Assembly: GCA_020975725.1 (NCBI GenBank)
Contig: QXJR01000026.1
Location: 744,001 to 808,000, forward strand
DNA from: Picocystis sp. L7
Lineage: Eukaryota; Chlorophyta; Picocystophyceae; Picocystales; Picocystaceae
Length of the DNA: 64,000 nucleotides
Reading direction: 5' to 3'
Shown: positions 1 to 12,000 of the stretch, one piece after another
How the letters are laid out: each line of letters begins with the position of its first letter
Numbering within the stretch: the first letter of the stretch is position 1
The notes under the pieces: generated by a model
Told to the model about the DNA's origin: nothing
Databases searched by the model: none
Seen by the model: the letters and a program-made list of their open reading frames with translations, nothing else
Translations under genes and position numbers: made by a program

Positions 1-113
1 AGGAGATCTGCGAGAAGTTTGTCGCCGACCTGGGCGAGTCTGCTGTGGTGGAGGGCAAGATCCGGATGGAAGGTCGCAACATGTTGATGTTCTTGGCGCC
101 CAACAAGACCTGA
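1..113 (+). CDS. 3' end of an unidentified gene (partial)
   Basis: An open frame enters from the left edge and ends at a TGA at 111-113, giving the last 36 residues of a protein. The tail is hydrophilic and slightly acidic, then ends in a short hydrophobic strand (NMLMFLAP) before NKT. Codon use resembles the neighbouring genes. I do not recognise the family. The start and most of the gene lie outside the window. Confidence 0.45.
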   Translation, partial: EICEKFVADLGESAVVEGKIRMEGRNMLMFLAPNKT

Positions 114-262
114 TGGAAATACACTCGGCCAAGGCAATAATGCGACACCTTCGCCGTGACCTTTCGTGTATGGAACGACGAGGAAACGTAGGCACGTTTC
201 CCAATACCGCGAGCCATGGGTTCGACGTTCCTACATCGTGGACTTCGCATCGGGAAAGCCTT

Positions 263-1205
263 CTATGCTTCCATTCCCGATCCCATGCCGTCTTTTTTCT
301 CATTTGGGTATCCAACGTCCGATCCGTTTTGAACCGTATCTTTGTTCGACCGACACATCAGGTCGGGTTGCTTTCCGTCCACGTTCCACACCGGGGTCCA
401 ACGATCATCGCTCATCTCGACGAAGGAGGGATGATCGGCATTCACCCATCCCGATTCTCGAAACACCCTGTGCCGGACGTTGGTGTCGAAGGTCGCGAAT
501 TGGTTTCGGACTCGATAGGGCGGTGCAAGGTCGAACATCCGATCTTTCGACTGCGTCTCGAGGTGGCGATTGACAAAGACGTCGGTTCCGAAAACCATTT
601 TTTGTTCAAAGGTGCGTTTTGACCGAGGATCCGTTTCTGAATTTCAATGTCCCGTACCTAATCGAGAGGGAGGAGATCAAGGACGGTCCGCGATTCATCC
701 GAAAGCGTCCAGTTGTGCAAACGATACACCAACGCCTTGGTCGCCATTTTGTACTCCGAACGAGGGAATGTTGTTGTCAATCTTTTTTTACCGACGAGGA
801 GTAGACCCAGCGTTTGATCCAACGCGTCGACCCCGTCGCGCAGTGGTTTTTGAGGTTGGTCAGGTACTTGGTGGCATTGGACGAGTAAAACTTGTTTTCA
901 CCCACGTACCGTTCGCGCGTGTCTAGCATGGCGCACATATCGGGGTGTCTGTTTCGGAACGCGACGATCTATGCGAACGGTTTGTGTGTTCCGTTCACGT
1001 CCAACATCAAATGTCGAAGGGACGTTTGATCGAACATTCGCGGAACGTACGCTTCGCCCAATTCGCTCGTGTCTCCGTCGCGGTAGGCTTCCCGAAGCAA
1101 CAGGTTCCAAGGCGCGTTGGCCAAATGCATGCGTTTGGAACACGCCATGGCCCGATCTGGAAGGGCTCGTCTCACGCTTTCTTCGGACGGTCCACCTCCG
1201 CGCAC
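263..1205 (-). pseudogene. decayed coding stretch of unknown origin
   Basis: Minus-strand reading gives several protein-like blocks in changing frames: about 969-1205, 650-960 and 263-598. They have balanced amino-acid composition (for example GVDALDQTLG, KMATKALVYRLHNW and SGWVNADHPSFVEMS). Each block is open for 60-110 codons, and together they are not one frame. This looks like an old, broken gene or element rather than a live gene. I cannot assign a family. Transposase and virus-derived origins are both possible, and neither is shown. Nothing else is seen in 114-1478 apart from the upstream flank of TAF6. Confidence 0.3.
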
Positions 1206-1478
1206 TTCACCACGGTTTCCTGCCCGGTCATTCGACCTTCGATCTTCCCCGTGCGTTCCTGTCGTTTCCGCTTTTCACCGTTCGGGGTCTCCCCCCACCT
1301 TCGTCCGAGACACTTCGAAGGCAAACCCGGGTGTCCGAACCTCGGGAGAATATTCTCCGAAAGGGCGTGGACGGCTTGTCGGCCGATTCCGATCCGCGTT
1401 TGTTCGCGACGCGTCGACGGCATTCCCGTGCTGCGCCTTCGCACTTCCCGTTCCCTGGGAAGGAAGGTCGACCAGGCG

Positions 1479-3284
1479 ATGGCCTTCGTCCAAGGCGCAT
1501 CCATCCAATGCATCGCACAAAGCATGCACATGGAAGAGGTCTCCTCGGCTTCAGAGGAAGAGTTGGCCACGGACGTGGAGTACAGGATGAGAGAAGTGCT
1601 GCAGGTGCGCGCGAAAGAGAAGACGAGACCGTGTACGAAAACGAGCAGTGGGACACGTGCTGACGCCTCGTGGGACGGGACGCGATGGGAAATGCAGGAA
1701 GCGCTCAAGTTCATGAGACACGCCAGGAGGTGCACCTTGACCACCAGCGACGTCAACCGAGCCCTGCAGCTGCTCAACGTGGAGGTGCGTACGTCGAAGA
1801 AAGAAGAAAAGACGGCAAGTCGAACGAAGCACGATGACGGCGAAACCGAGACCGGAAGCTGACGGAACCGTCCGAAAGCCCGCGTATGGGCTGTCGAGGA
1901 GGGATCCACTCCGATTCCTGAGAGCTGCAGGCCATCCAGACGTGTACTACCTGGAAGACAAGGAACTGAGCATGGAAGAGCTAATCGAAGGTCCCATGCC
2001 GCGACCGCTGATTGAAACCAACATGGTGATCCACTGGCTGGCGGTGGAAGGGACACAACCGAAGATACCGGAGAACGAACCACTCCCATCCACACGACGT
2101 GGCAAACGAAACAAGGTTGGAAAAGACGCAGGAGGCCGTGTGACGAAACCCAAGGGGAAGGACAGCTTGGAAGAGGACTATGTGAGGAAACTGGTCCCTC
2201 CGATGAAGCACCTCGTCACGGCAGAGATGCAAGAGTACATGGAAGGTATCATCTCCATCATGAGGGGTGGCGATGCAAAGAAAATCGATGCCGCCGTGGC
2301 AAGCTTGCGATCCGATCCCGGCTTGCACCCACTCCTGCCATACTTCTCACAGTGGCTGTCAGATGGTATGGCCAAAAACCTGAAGAACATCGAAAGGCTC
2401 ACCAACCTGCTTCGCGCCAGCCATGCCTTGTTGCAGAACAAGCTATTGAATGCAGAGCCTTACCTGCACCAGTTCATGCCGCCCATCTTGACCTGCATGG
2501 TTGCGAAACGAATTGGCGCACACCCAGCAGAAGACCACTGGACAGTGCGGGGCATGGCAGCAGACGTGGTTTCAGCTGCAGTGAGAAAGTTTGGTTCCAA
2601 GTATTCAAACCTACAGTCAAGGATCACAACAACCCTTCTCAAGGCGCTGCTGGATCCTTCAAAGCCGCTCACCACACATTACGGAGCCATTGTGGGACTC
2701 TCGGCATTGGGAGGGACAGTGGTGCGCGAAATCCTGCTGCCACACAGCAAGACATATCTCAACGTATTGCTGGATGAATTGACCTCGTCTACACTGAGCG
2801 ATGTTCGGAGGCTGGAGGTCAACAACTGCTTGCGGGCCTTGGCGTACTCAGTGGGCACTTGCACGTACGTGCTATATTGCTTTGCGGTTTCCAAATCGTT
2901 TGCTTCACTCGTAAGTGAAGCAGAAAATCAGCATGGTCCCACACCTGGCAAGCAGACTTCCAACTTCAGGGTCGGAACGGGCAATCCAATGCAGCATGTA
3001 GTTCACAGTCAATTTTCCACTGCCCAATTGCAAGAAGTCAGTGAATGGTTTGGTGAAGATGCTGCAGCTTTCTTTCCCACAGCACCTCTTGGAGTGTTTG
3101 TATAGAGATGGAGCAGATGTTTGAAAAAGTCGGAGCCCTCGCAACCCATGCGTTGCTTCATGCGGCGCCTCAAGCGTGGTTGAATCCAGAGAACTGCTTC
3201 GGCATTTGGTTGAGATCGTGCTACGTGCGTCGTGGTGCAGTTCAATCATGTTATCCTCGCAAAATAAAGAACAGTACGCGATAG
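1479..3284 (+). CDS. TAF6: TFIID subunit 6 (TAF6), histone fold plus HEAT repeats
   Basis: TAF6 is a TFIID (and SAGA-type) subunit that pairs with TAF9 through a histone fold. Exons by splice consensus are 1479-1604, 1698-1784 and 1879 onward. The first two encode the histone fold (SIQCIAQSM, DVEYRMREVLQ, then EALKFMRHARR and LTTSDVNRALQLLNVE), and joining to PAYG gives the family's NVEPxYG motif. The third exon carries the TAF6C HEAT region, with residues such as TVRGMAADVV and HYGAIVGLSALGG. The 3' end is uncertain. Without further splicing the frame stops at 3105. A strong GTACGT donor at 2865 and an AG at 3081-3082 would join a last exon 3083-3284 in phase, giving about 466 aa. The identity is firm; the last exon is tentative. 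Confidence 0.85.
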
Positions 3285-3561
3285 TGTCTTTTTCTCGAAT
3301 ACGTCTACGGTATGTTGGCGGTGTAGCATCGTTCGCAATCGGTAACGGTGGTCTCATGATCCTGGTATCCTTGTGAAGGCCGCATCGAACCTGCGCCGTG
3401 CTGATGCAAGGTGCATTGCTACTGGATAGACAGATCCATGCACAGGGTAGGCATGTGATTGCTCTTCCTTCATGAAGTTCAGGGCCACTGCGGCTCTGGT
3501 GCACTGGATACGTGCCCAAAAAAAATGTGTTACAATTGCTGTAGGGGTGGTCCCTGCACCC

Positions 3562-4551
3562 TCAAAGGGAGTCAATCTTCCACACGCACAGCCATTCGTA
3601 TGCGATTTTGATTGTTATTAATTCCACCAGCATGGATGCCATGGACCAGAACCTTATTTTTGACCCTGGGATCTCCGTCCAGTTCACTGCGACCTCACAC
3701 ACAGGGATACCTAACTTTTTCGCCAGGAAGATGAGTTCTACATCGAAGCACCACCTTCTCAGTCTTTGATTGGCATATATCTTCTGCGCGGCCTTCCTGT
3801 TGAAGAGCTTGAATCCACATTGGGTGTCTTTGATTTCCCCTCCTATGACCATCCACACGCAGGCATGAAATCCGTGCATGAGCACGGTCCGGTAGAAGCT
3901 TCTACGAGCGGTGGATGCAGTTTCAAGGTGTGCCCTGGATCCCACCGACACGGCCGGTTGATCTTCGTTCCCCTGGGTGAGTTTCTCGAGTGCACGTTCC
4001 AGTCGATCGCACTCTTCGATTCGGGTCGCACCATCTGCATCGGCCATGAGCAGCTTCTTCCCTCTCCCTCCAAGCATCCCTCTCCGGACTGCATATCCTT
4101 TCCCGCAGTTCCTGGGCAGTCGGAGGCACCGCACGCGTTCGTTCCCGTGCTTTTTGGCGAACTGCGACACCACGTGTCCCGTTCTATCTCTGCTTCCATC
4201 GTCCACCACCAGCACTTCCCATTCGAATCCTGGTTGCAGCGACGTTCGTTTTTCCAAGTACTCCAGCGTTTCACGGAGCATGCTTCCGATGCGTTCGGCT
4301 TCGTTGTACGCCGGCACCACCACGGTGAGTTCCTTCTTCGGATCTTGGAAGACCGAGGGCAGGTCCACGTGTCCTCGTTTCATGGCTTCGGGTCCCAGTT
4401 CGGCGCACAGATAGGCCTTGGCTTCGTCCAAGGCCGTCATCCACCCCCATGCTTTTCGCACGAGGATCGAGGCGCTCACCACCACGACCTGTCCGTCCGC
4501 GACGTCCTCGTCAGTTGCTTTGTTCCCTTCTACTTCATTTCGTCCACGCAT
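3562..4551 (-). CDS. ALG5: dolichyl-phosphate beta-glucosyltransferase (ALG5)
   Basis: ALG5 moves glucose from UDP-glucose to dolichyl phosphate at the ER face, supplying donor for the last steps of N-glycan precursor assembly. The GT2 fold is clear: TVVVPAYNEAERIG, VVDDGSRDRTG near residues 116-126, DADGAT near 171-176 as the metal-binding DxD-type motif, GSRAHLE, the family block KDTQCGFKLF, and RRWCFDVELIFLAKK near the end. From the ATG at 4551 it has 329 aa. The frame stays open upstream to about 4683 but is GC-rich and low in complexity. The usual N-terminal membrane anchor is weak here (GQVVVVSASILV), so a short 5' exon may be missing. It runs convergent with TAF6. Confidence 0.9.
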   Translation of the reverse strand: MRGRNEVEGNKATDEDVADGQVVVVSASILVRKAWGWMTALDEAKAYLCAELGPEAMKRGHVDLPSVFQDPKKELTVVVPAYNEAERIGSMLRETLEYLEKRTSLQPGFEWEVLVVDDGSRDRTGHVVSQFAKKHGNERVRCLRLPRNCGKGYAVRRGMLGGRGKKLLMADADGATRIEECDRLERALEKLTQGNEDQPAVSVGSRAHLETASTARRSFYRTVLMHGFHACVWMVIGGEIKDTQCGFKLFNRKAAQKIYANQRLRRWCFDVELIFLAKKLGIPVCEVAVNWTEIPGSKIRFWSMASMLVELITIKIAYEWLCVWKIDSL

Positions 4552-4764
4552 CCACCCACCGCGATCGGCATCCAGGCTTCCTCCACGCTCGCGAAAGGTC
4601 GCGCCATCGCCATGCCGAGGAGGGACGAAACCATCGTGGGGTTTGCCCATCCCTCCAAAGGGGGGCATGGGAGGACGGTTCAAAGGGGGGCATTGGAGGC
4701 ACGTTCGAAGGGATGGGAAGGGAAGGGATGGTCGACCCCGGACCGGAAAAACACAAGGGTGAGC

Positions 4765-5811
4765 TCATGGGGAGGGTCCACCTTGTAACAACTTCACCGA
4801 TGCAGCCGGAGTGCAAGTGGGATCCGAGGCATGGGAAGGGCCGTCTGCACGTGGACGTGGATCCGCAGGCTTGCCCTTGCGCTGCTTCTGGGAAGGAGAA
4901 GGGCGCTTGGACGGACGAGGGGCCGTCGCCTTGCCCGTCGAAGCCACCACACCCGGTTCGGAGGGCGTGCGATGGGATGCACCCTTCTTGGATCTAGACC
5001 TGGATCCCGAGGTACCTTTGGCATGGCGCGATGCCTTCACGCCCGATGTGCCCGCGTTGGAATTCGCTGCTCCACCGGCGACGGATGGTGCACTGCTGCG
5101 CGGTTCTCCTGCCGGATCGCCCTTGCTCGCTTTCGCTGCCCTTGATGCTTCCTTTGCCTCTCCCGATGTCTTCTTGACCTTCCCCTTGCTTTGGCTTTTG
5201 TTCCTCTTCTCGTGCTTCTTCCTCAGGTACTCCATCAGCGGAGTCACCACCACCGCAGGCTTTCCATCCGAAGGCGGAGGTCGTTCCGTCACGTGGGAGA
5301 CACCGGTCCTCGGCAAAGCTGCGTTTTCTTCTTCCAAGCCTTGGAGGAACTGCTGGTAGTGCGGATCTGCTTCCAGGGTCCCTTCCAAAGGATCTTTCCT
5401 CCGCGTGGGTCTCGGAACGCGCTGGCAGGGTGCGAGTTCTACGTCTACGTTGTGTTCCCTGGCCGTGCCGTCTACGAAGGTGTGTCCTTGCATTTTATCT
5501 TGGAATTCTCTGGCACCTGTCTCACTGGTGAATCCCACGAGTGCGGTGGACGTGCATCTCTTCCCTCCCTTGTCCTTCCCTGGCAAGTAATGGCACCATC
5601 CGATCGTTTCTTCGCCCAACAATCCTTGCACGTGTTCGAGGAAGGCTTCTCGTGTGAGGCCGGCGGGAAGTCCACGCACCGCCAGCTTGGTCCACTGGAT
5701 CTGCTTTTCCGCCTGGTTCTTGTCCCTGTCTTGCCTTCCCCTCCCTCTTCCCCTCGAACGGCCCCCTCGACCGCGACGTCCGGATCGATGTGGACTCGAC
5801 GAGTGCGCCAT
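4765..5811 (-). CDS. UPF3: nonsense-mediated decay factor UPF3
   Basis: UPF3 links the exon junction complex to UPF2 in nonsense-mediated mRNA decay. The Smg4/UPF3 RRM-like domain lies at about residues 40-155: KLAVRGLPAGLTREAFLEHV, then WCHYLPGKDKGGKRCTSTAL, then VELAPCQRVPRP. An RG-rich N-terminus precedes it, and a long Ser/Lys/Ala-rich basic tail follows (about 200-348). The ATG at 5811 gives 348 aa. The frame is open far upstream to 7068, but there it is only the shadow of PI4K. It lies 286 bp from the divergent PI4K start, so the two probably share a promoter. No introns are needed. Confidence 0.88.
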   Translation of the reverse strand: MAHSSSPHRSGRRGRGGRSRGRGRGRQDRDKNQAEKQIQWTKLAVRGLPAGLTREAFLEHVQGLLGEETIGWCHYLPGKDKGGKRCTSTALVGFTSETGAREFQDKMQGHTFVDGTAREHNVDVELAPCQRVPRPTRRKDPLEGTLEADPHYQQFLQGLEEENAALPRTGVSHVTERPPPSDGKPAVVVTPLMEYLRKKHEKRNKSQSKGKVKKTSGEAKEASRAAKASKGDPAGEPRSSAPSVAGGAANSNAGTSGVKASRHAKGTSGSRSRSKKGASHRTPSEPGVVASTGKATAPRPSKRPSPSQKQRKGKPADPRPRADGPSHASDPTCTPAASVKLLQGGPSP

Positions 5812-6097
5812 GTCGACCAAGTGTCGGTCGGTCTCGCGTGCACGTCCCTCTTGGACCCAGGTCCCCCATCCCTTAACCCGAAGCTTAACTTCGCACCCCC
5901 CCCCACCCCGCTTCCCTCCACCCGAAGGGGAAGGGAGAGGGAGTGGGCGCCCCCCACCCAGGCCTCGGTCCATGGACCGTAAAGATCGACGGTGCCCACG
6001 GTCCATGGCCGGGAGAGACCGTGGAGACCGTCGGTCTTTGCGGTCCTCGAAGGTGGAGGAGGAGGGGGACAGGACCTTCCGACGAGACACGAACGCG
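5812..6097. promoter_or_regulatory. divergent promoter between UPF3 and PI4K
   Basis: This 286 bp spacer separates two head-to-head genes. It carries a perfect 14-bp palindrome CGGTCCATGGACCG at 5966-5979, a second related CGGTCCATGGCCG around 5999-6011, and a 19-mer at 6031-6049 that recurs exactly at 15612-15630 in another divergent spacer. A promoter role is inferred from position and repetition. Confidence 0.45.
6031..6049 (+). repeat. 19-bp promoter repeat, copy 1
   Basis: TCGGTCTTTGCGGTCCTCG lies about 50 bp before the PI4K start codon. The same 19 bases recur at 15612-15630. Confidence 0.6.
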
Positions 6098-9000
6098 ATG
6101 GCGGAGCGGCGCATCCTTCCCGCAGAGACGCGCGCCACGAAGGCGATGGCGAGGGAAGTCGCACGTGTGGAGGTGGTGGAGGACCTGGAGAACGTGATGG
6201 AGGTGCTGGACGCGTGCTTCCCCGCGCGTGGGACGAACGCAGGAGCCGAGCACGAAGAGGAACCGAGGTGGGAACAAGGAGGATGGGCGTTGCTCGCAAG
6301 CCTGCTCACGCATTCGAACCAAGAATGCCGTGAAAGAGCAGCTGCGAAGATCGAAATCTGCTTGAAAACGTCTTGCGAGCACATCAAGGAACTCAGGACG
6401 GATCGTGGAGCGGACTTGCGCCCGCTGTTGGAAGGCATCTCGTCGTGGCTCGCCAAGTGGGAAGACGAGGAACACGTCGAAGAAGTCAGCCAAGCCGTCC
6501 TGGATCTCCTGAAAGCATGCGTGGAACATGTGGTCGAAGAGCAAGACGCTGCACGAGACAAGCACGAGGATAAACACACGTCCAAGGCGCTGCTGCGACA
6601 CCTTGCCGCGCGAACCGATACCAACCAACTCCTTCCCATCCTTCCCAAACACCTCTGGGAGGCCGTCCAGGCACTGGTAAGACCCTTGCACGAACTAGAC
6701 GAAGCAAAACACCGGAATAGGATGATGTTGGATGGGCGAAATCGGCAGCAACCGCCGACCATCCAGGAAAAGGTCATGGAAGGAAATGGAAAGATGGGTT
6801 CCGTGGATGGGAATCCTCCGAAACACAGTACATTCTTCCAACCATCGTTCGGTGCGATGGATGGGACTGTTCGTCTGCTCGAGCACAAGCTCCACGAACT
6901 TCCCACCATGTTGGACGCCGCTGCGAATCTACTGGACATAGCCCCCCCCCAAACTATGCCCGTGGGAGAGCTGGACCGACTGTCCGAGTCCTGCTGTAGA
7001 ACCTTTCTGGATGTCTCCCTGCTATCAGAGATGGCTGACACAAGAAGCAAGAAAACAGCATCAACCATCCGTTGTACTGTTGCCGCCGCTGCACGTTTGC
7101 AATGTATCGCACGGGTGCATGCAACTCAGGGAAGGGGGGGGGCTACTGCCCCAGCCCTTCCTTCCAAGTTAACAGTATTGCCAATGGGAGCCTCCTGCAT
7201 TGTTCGGTCTGTGGATTCTATTCTCGAGCTTTGTGAATGGTGTCTTCAGGCGGTGTGGAGGTGGTCGAAAGCATCTGCGACGGAAGGGGTAATTCTTGTG
7301 GAACACCTGCTGCAGTCTGCGACCTTTCTGAGCAAACAATCCTGGGCTTCCATGGAACCCGGAGAAGACAACATTGTCTCTAGGTTGCATGGAATGCTTT
7401 TTCCGGTCTGCAAACTCCATTGTGCAGCCAAGAAAGCTGCTAGTTCCAGAGAGGACGTATGGTTGGGGTCCACAGAGAGCCTTTGTGATAGGCTCTCTGA
7501 CTGTTTGGTGGATGGTCTGTTGTGCTGCATGAAAGACAAGGGTAAGGACTATGCCATGAGTCACCTCTTGACTGTGAGCGCTGTTCTTGAAGCTTCCGTA
7601 GAGGTCGGGGATGCAGACAGGGCCGACCTTCTCTCTGAAGCGCAAGTATATTCTTCCATGACCCTAGCTAAATTTTGCATGGGCATGGAGCTTCGAGAAA
7701 TGGAACAGGGCTTCGAAGTGGAAAAGTCTGTCCTGCACATGCTCTGGGATCCGATGTCCCTCATGTCCGTGCAGCCTCAAGCGCTTGAAAGCGTCCTCTG
7801 CAGTATTGCAGATATTGCTGGCAGCATGGTCCTTGCTACCGACATCTACACTCAGCAAGACTCAGAAAAGCTTGTTCACGCACTTATATCGCAGATTCTG
7901 AAGATGCATATCAGTGTGGCACCATCCTATGACTCTAAAACCTTTACTGTAACTGGGCAAGTCGTAGGAGAGGAGGGTTGGAGATGTCCAGAAGACCAAG
8001 GTTCTATAGCTTCATCTTTACTTGACACTGCAATTTCTGCAGCCCTTCTTAGAATGGCAGAGAATTTGTCTTCTACAACCACCCCCACGAATGTGCGGTC
8101 TGCTTTGGCTCGAGATTTGCTTGCACACATAGTAGATTTAGGATGGCAGGCCCAGGAGGTACTAAGACTAAACCACTCGATTCTTGAAGCGCGAGTAGTA
8201 TTGCCCTATGTTTACCGTTTTGGCTCTCTATTGCCAGCACTGGCAAAAGCTTGTGAAAAGATCCAGCTTACGAACTCGGATCTTCCACAACTTCGTTTTC
8301 TCTGGCTTCATATGTGGACTTTTAAGATTGCTTCGCTGGATGTGGAGCTTAAACTTCCATATATGTGGCCTAGAGCCTGGTTGAAAGCTTCTCTCGTTTT
8401 GGCAGCAGGTTCCCTACCTCTGATTGAAGCAAAGGAGCATTTGGAAGTGCAGGTGGAAATTGAACTGCAGTCACTCTCTAGCTACAGATTTTTGGAATCT
8501 AAACATTCAAAAGAAATCACTGATATTCCAGCGCTAGGACCAGCTTTTGCATCCCTTCTAAAGGCCATTCCAGCTGAACGGCAGTGCTACATTTCTCTAG
8601 CTTTAAAGCTTGAGATGTTGAGAGCCTCTTCATCCAGCCCGGAAACCATGATACATTTCCAGGCTGTGCAGAACGGGGAGTATCATTTAACATCCCCTTT
8701 TGGTTGTGCTCTGTTTTTACTCTGCAGCCACTTGGCCGGGAGCCATACCGAAATTTCGAAATTCCTCCATAAGGTAGTAGAAATCGCATTCCAAGCTTAC
8801 GCAAAGCAGCTTGTGAATTGGAAGGCAGATGTTATGGTTCATCCTGAAAGGAAAGAAGCAGAGGATTTTGAAAGAGTTCTTACCGACCTTGCCAGTTTTC
8901 TGATAACAAATTCTTTTCAACATGCAGGTGGATCTGATGCTACATTGTTTCATACCTCATCGTTGCTCTACTTTAAAAGGCTCCTTGAGGAATTCCCCGA

Positions 9001-12000
9001 GCTTTACTGGAGCAAGGACTGTTGGAAACTGCTGCTCTTAAGTGGCAGAACTGGGGATTTACTTGTGGATGGTCCTGATGCTATGTACATCAATAAAAAG
9101 ACCTCGCTTTTGAAAAGTGCATTAGATGTTGGTTCGTGGATGGAGGAAATACTTTGTGTTGCGCAAGGGTCAGCATCGGCCTTCATACAGGAGCTAATGG
9201 CCTCCCAGAAGGAGATATTCGATGTGCTTTCTGCCTCCAGGCACCCCAAGAAGAGTGACGTAAGTGATGCCCTAGGGGGAATCCTTCACGACTTTTTCTC
9301 CGTACACGGGATGCGTTCATTGTTTGGAGGGAAGATTTTGGGAACTGAAACTATCCTTGCCAGGGCCAACGAATTCTTGGATGCAGAAGCCTTGAACGTT
9401 CCCGATCGCTCGTCTCTTTTCGACGCAACCGCTGTGTCCTTATCTTTGAAGAGTGAACTACCCCCAAGCACGTTGCACCGATACATCCACTTCATTTGCT
9501 TTGCTCCAATGAAGAGAGTGAATGGTGGAATTCATCTTGAACTGTTGAAGACTTCTGTTTTTTGCTTCGAGTGGATGTTAGCTGTTGATCCTGAGCTTGA
9601 ACCCCTAATAACATCCAAGATCGCAGAAGCTTGGAATACTCAACGATCAGAGAGAGTTGGTGTTTATGCTGATGCTGACGATGTTGATATCTTGAGACCA
9701 CGCCTCCTTTCACCCATCAGGGCTACCGAACCTGGAGAGCGTCCTGAGCGAAGCAGATGGACACGTTCTTTTAGTTTGCCACTTTTTCTAGAAACCGTTT
9801 CTGCGCAGAAAGAATGGCTCTTCTACCTTGAGGGAAGGTGGAACGTTGTCAAGTCCTCCAGCAGGGTGTCTTCCTCCCTTACTCGAGCCACAATGTGTCG
9901 AATGTTCCAAGGGTTGCTGCAGAAACCGGAGAAGATGACAAAACACAGTGCTGCAGTTGATGTCTTGTTCCTACTCTTCAAGCTTTCGTTACAAATTTCG
10001 TATCGCCGTGAACCAGAAGCTGTATCTCTTGCCCACCGCGTGTTCACAGCTGCATTAAGCTTTTATGTGGATGGAGTGAGGCTTTCCTGGTTTGGTCTAG
10101 CCCAAAAGACGCATTCTTGCCGCGAATCTCTTGAGAACTTCCTTTTGCTCCTTAACGACTTTATGGTCAGATTGACAGAGCATTTAGGAGGCACAATGCA
10201 CACCAATTCAGTGTGTGGACCTTGTGCAGATGATTCGTTGCATGAAGGAGTGATCGGCACACATATCAGACAAAATATGCAAGATTTGCTGCGCCAAGGA
10301 CGCTTGCTGCAGATTCTTTGTGGGATTCATCTGAACAAACTTACGACATGGGCTTCTCCTCTGTCCCATAGCAAACAGATATCCCTGAACCATGGAATGA
10401 AAGTCCTAGATTGGAGGAATGTTGATGTCACCAAAGTGGTGAGGGATGCATGGTCTATGTCACCACGTTTAGCAGTTTCTTTGATGGATGAATCAATGGA
10501 AGATGCGCGATACTTGCATGCGCTTGAGCCGCTTGTAGTACATGGCAGAGACAGCCCAGATGTCCGATGCATACCAGAGGCTGCTCCTATCCTGGCTGGC
10601 TGTGGCATGGCATGCCAGGAGCCAGATATTCTGGCGGCCCTTGCCCACTGGGAGCCTTGCAGTGTTGCGGCAGCAGTAAGGCTTTTGAGTGGCAAGGCTA
10701 AGATGTCCCCATACGTCCAAGCATATGTTGTACGAGTGCTTTTGTCTTCTCCTCCACGTGACGTTGCTTTTTTTCTCCCACAGCTGATTCAAACGCTCAG
10801 GACAGATGTATCCGGGTATGTTGAAGACCTTTTATTGGGGATTGCAAGAATGGATCCCCTCTTTGCTCATAGACTGATTTGGGTTCTGGGGGGAGAGGAA
10901 GAACCACCACCTGAGGCATTCAACCCAGAAGTGAAGCGTAGCGGCTGGGAACCACCGAAAGAGACGGGCCTCTGGAAAATTGTGGGCAGGGTTCGAGAGA
11001 GGGTCATCCATCAGATGACTGCAGCGGCAGCAGATTTCTTCAATAACGAGTTTGATTTCTTTGAGCAGATTAACAGCATTTCTGGAATCTTGAAAAGGTT
11101 CCCTAAAGATGAGCGAAAGCTTGTCATTTCCCAGGAACTTCGAAAAATACCTGTGACTTCTGATGACCTGTACTTGCCTACAGATCCAAATGCTCGTATC
11201 ATCGGAATTAAATGCGATTCTGGGGTACCTCTACAAAGTGCTGCGAAGGTGCCTATCCTTGTGATGTTTGATGTTGAGAAAGAAGTGGAAAACAATGGCA
11301 ATCTGCAGACCATCCAAAGCGTGCAAGGCTGTATTTTCAAGGTGGGAGATGATTGTCGTCAAGATGTGCTTGCTTTACAGGTGATTGAGATTCTCAGGGA
11401 TTCGTTTACTGCTGCCAACCTTGATCTCTATCTCTTTCCTTATGGCGTTCTGCCTACTGGATATGAGCGAGGAGTGATTGAGCTAGTGCCCTATTCAGCA
11501 TCAAGATCTGGATTGGGAGAGATGGCGGACGGTGGTCTTTTGGAAATATTCAAACACGAGTACGGGCCAATCGGTTCCGCGTCATTCGAGAAAGCCAGAG
11601 AAAATTTCATAAGAAGCAGTGCTGCCTACGCTATTGCAAGCTACATTCTTCAGGCGAAAGACAGACATAATGGAAACATCCTACTCACCAAAGATGGTTA
11701 CATGGTGCACATTGATTTTGGTTTCATATTCGAAATCTCTCCTGGTGGTAATCTTGGCTTTGAGAATGCTGCTTTCAAGCTCACCCATGAAATGACCCAG
11801 CTTTTAGACCCCTCTGGAGACAAACAAAGTTCGGAGTACAAGCGCTTCAAAGCACATTGTGTGCGTGCCTTTCTGGTCGCCAGGTCGTGCATGCGTCCAA
11901 TCCTTACTGTGGTAGAATTGATGGCCAACAGTGGCCTGCCGTGTTTTGGTAGGGGAAGGCCCGTAGAAAATCTCAGACGTCGCTTCCTCCCTGATAAGAA

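Noticed and set aside
5654-6097. 148-codon upstream extension of PI4K
   Set aside because: It overlaps the UPF3 coding start and the divergent promoter repeats, and begins at a low-complexity stretch.
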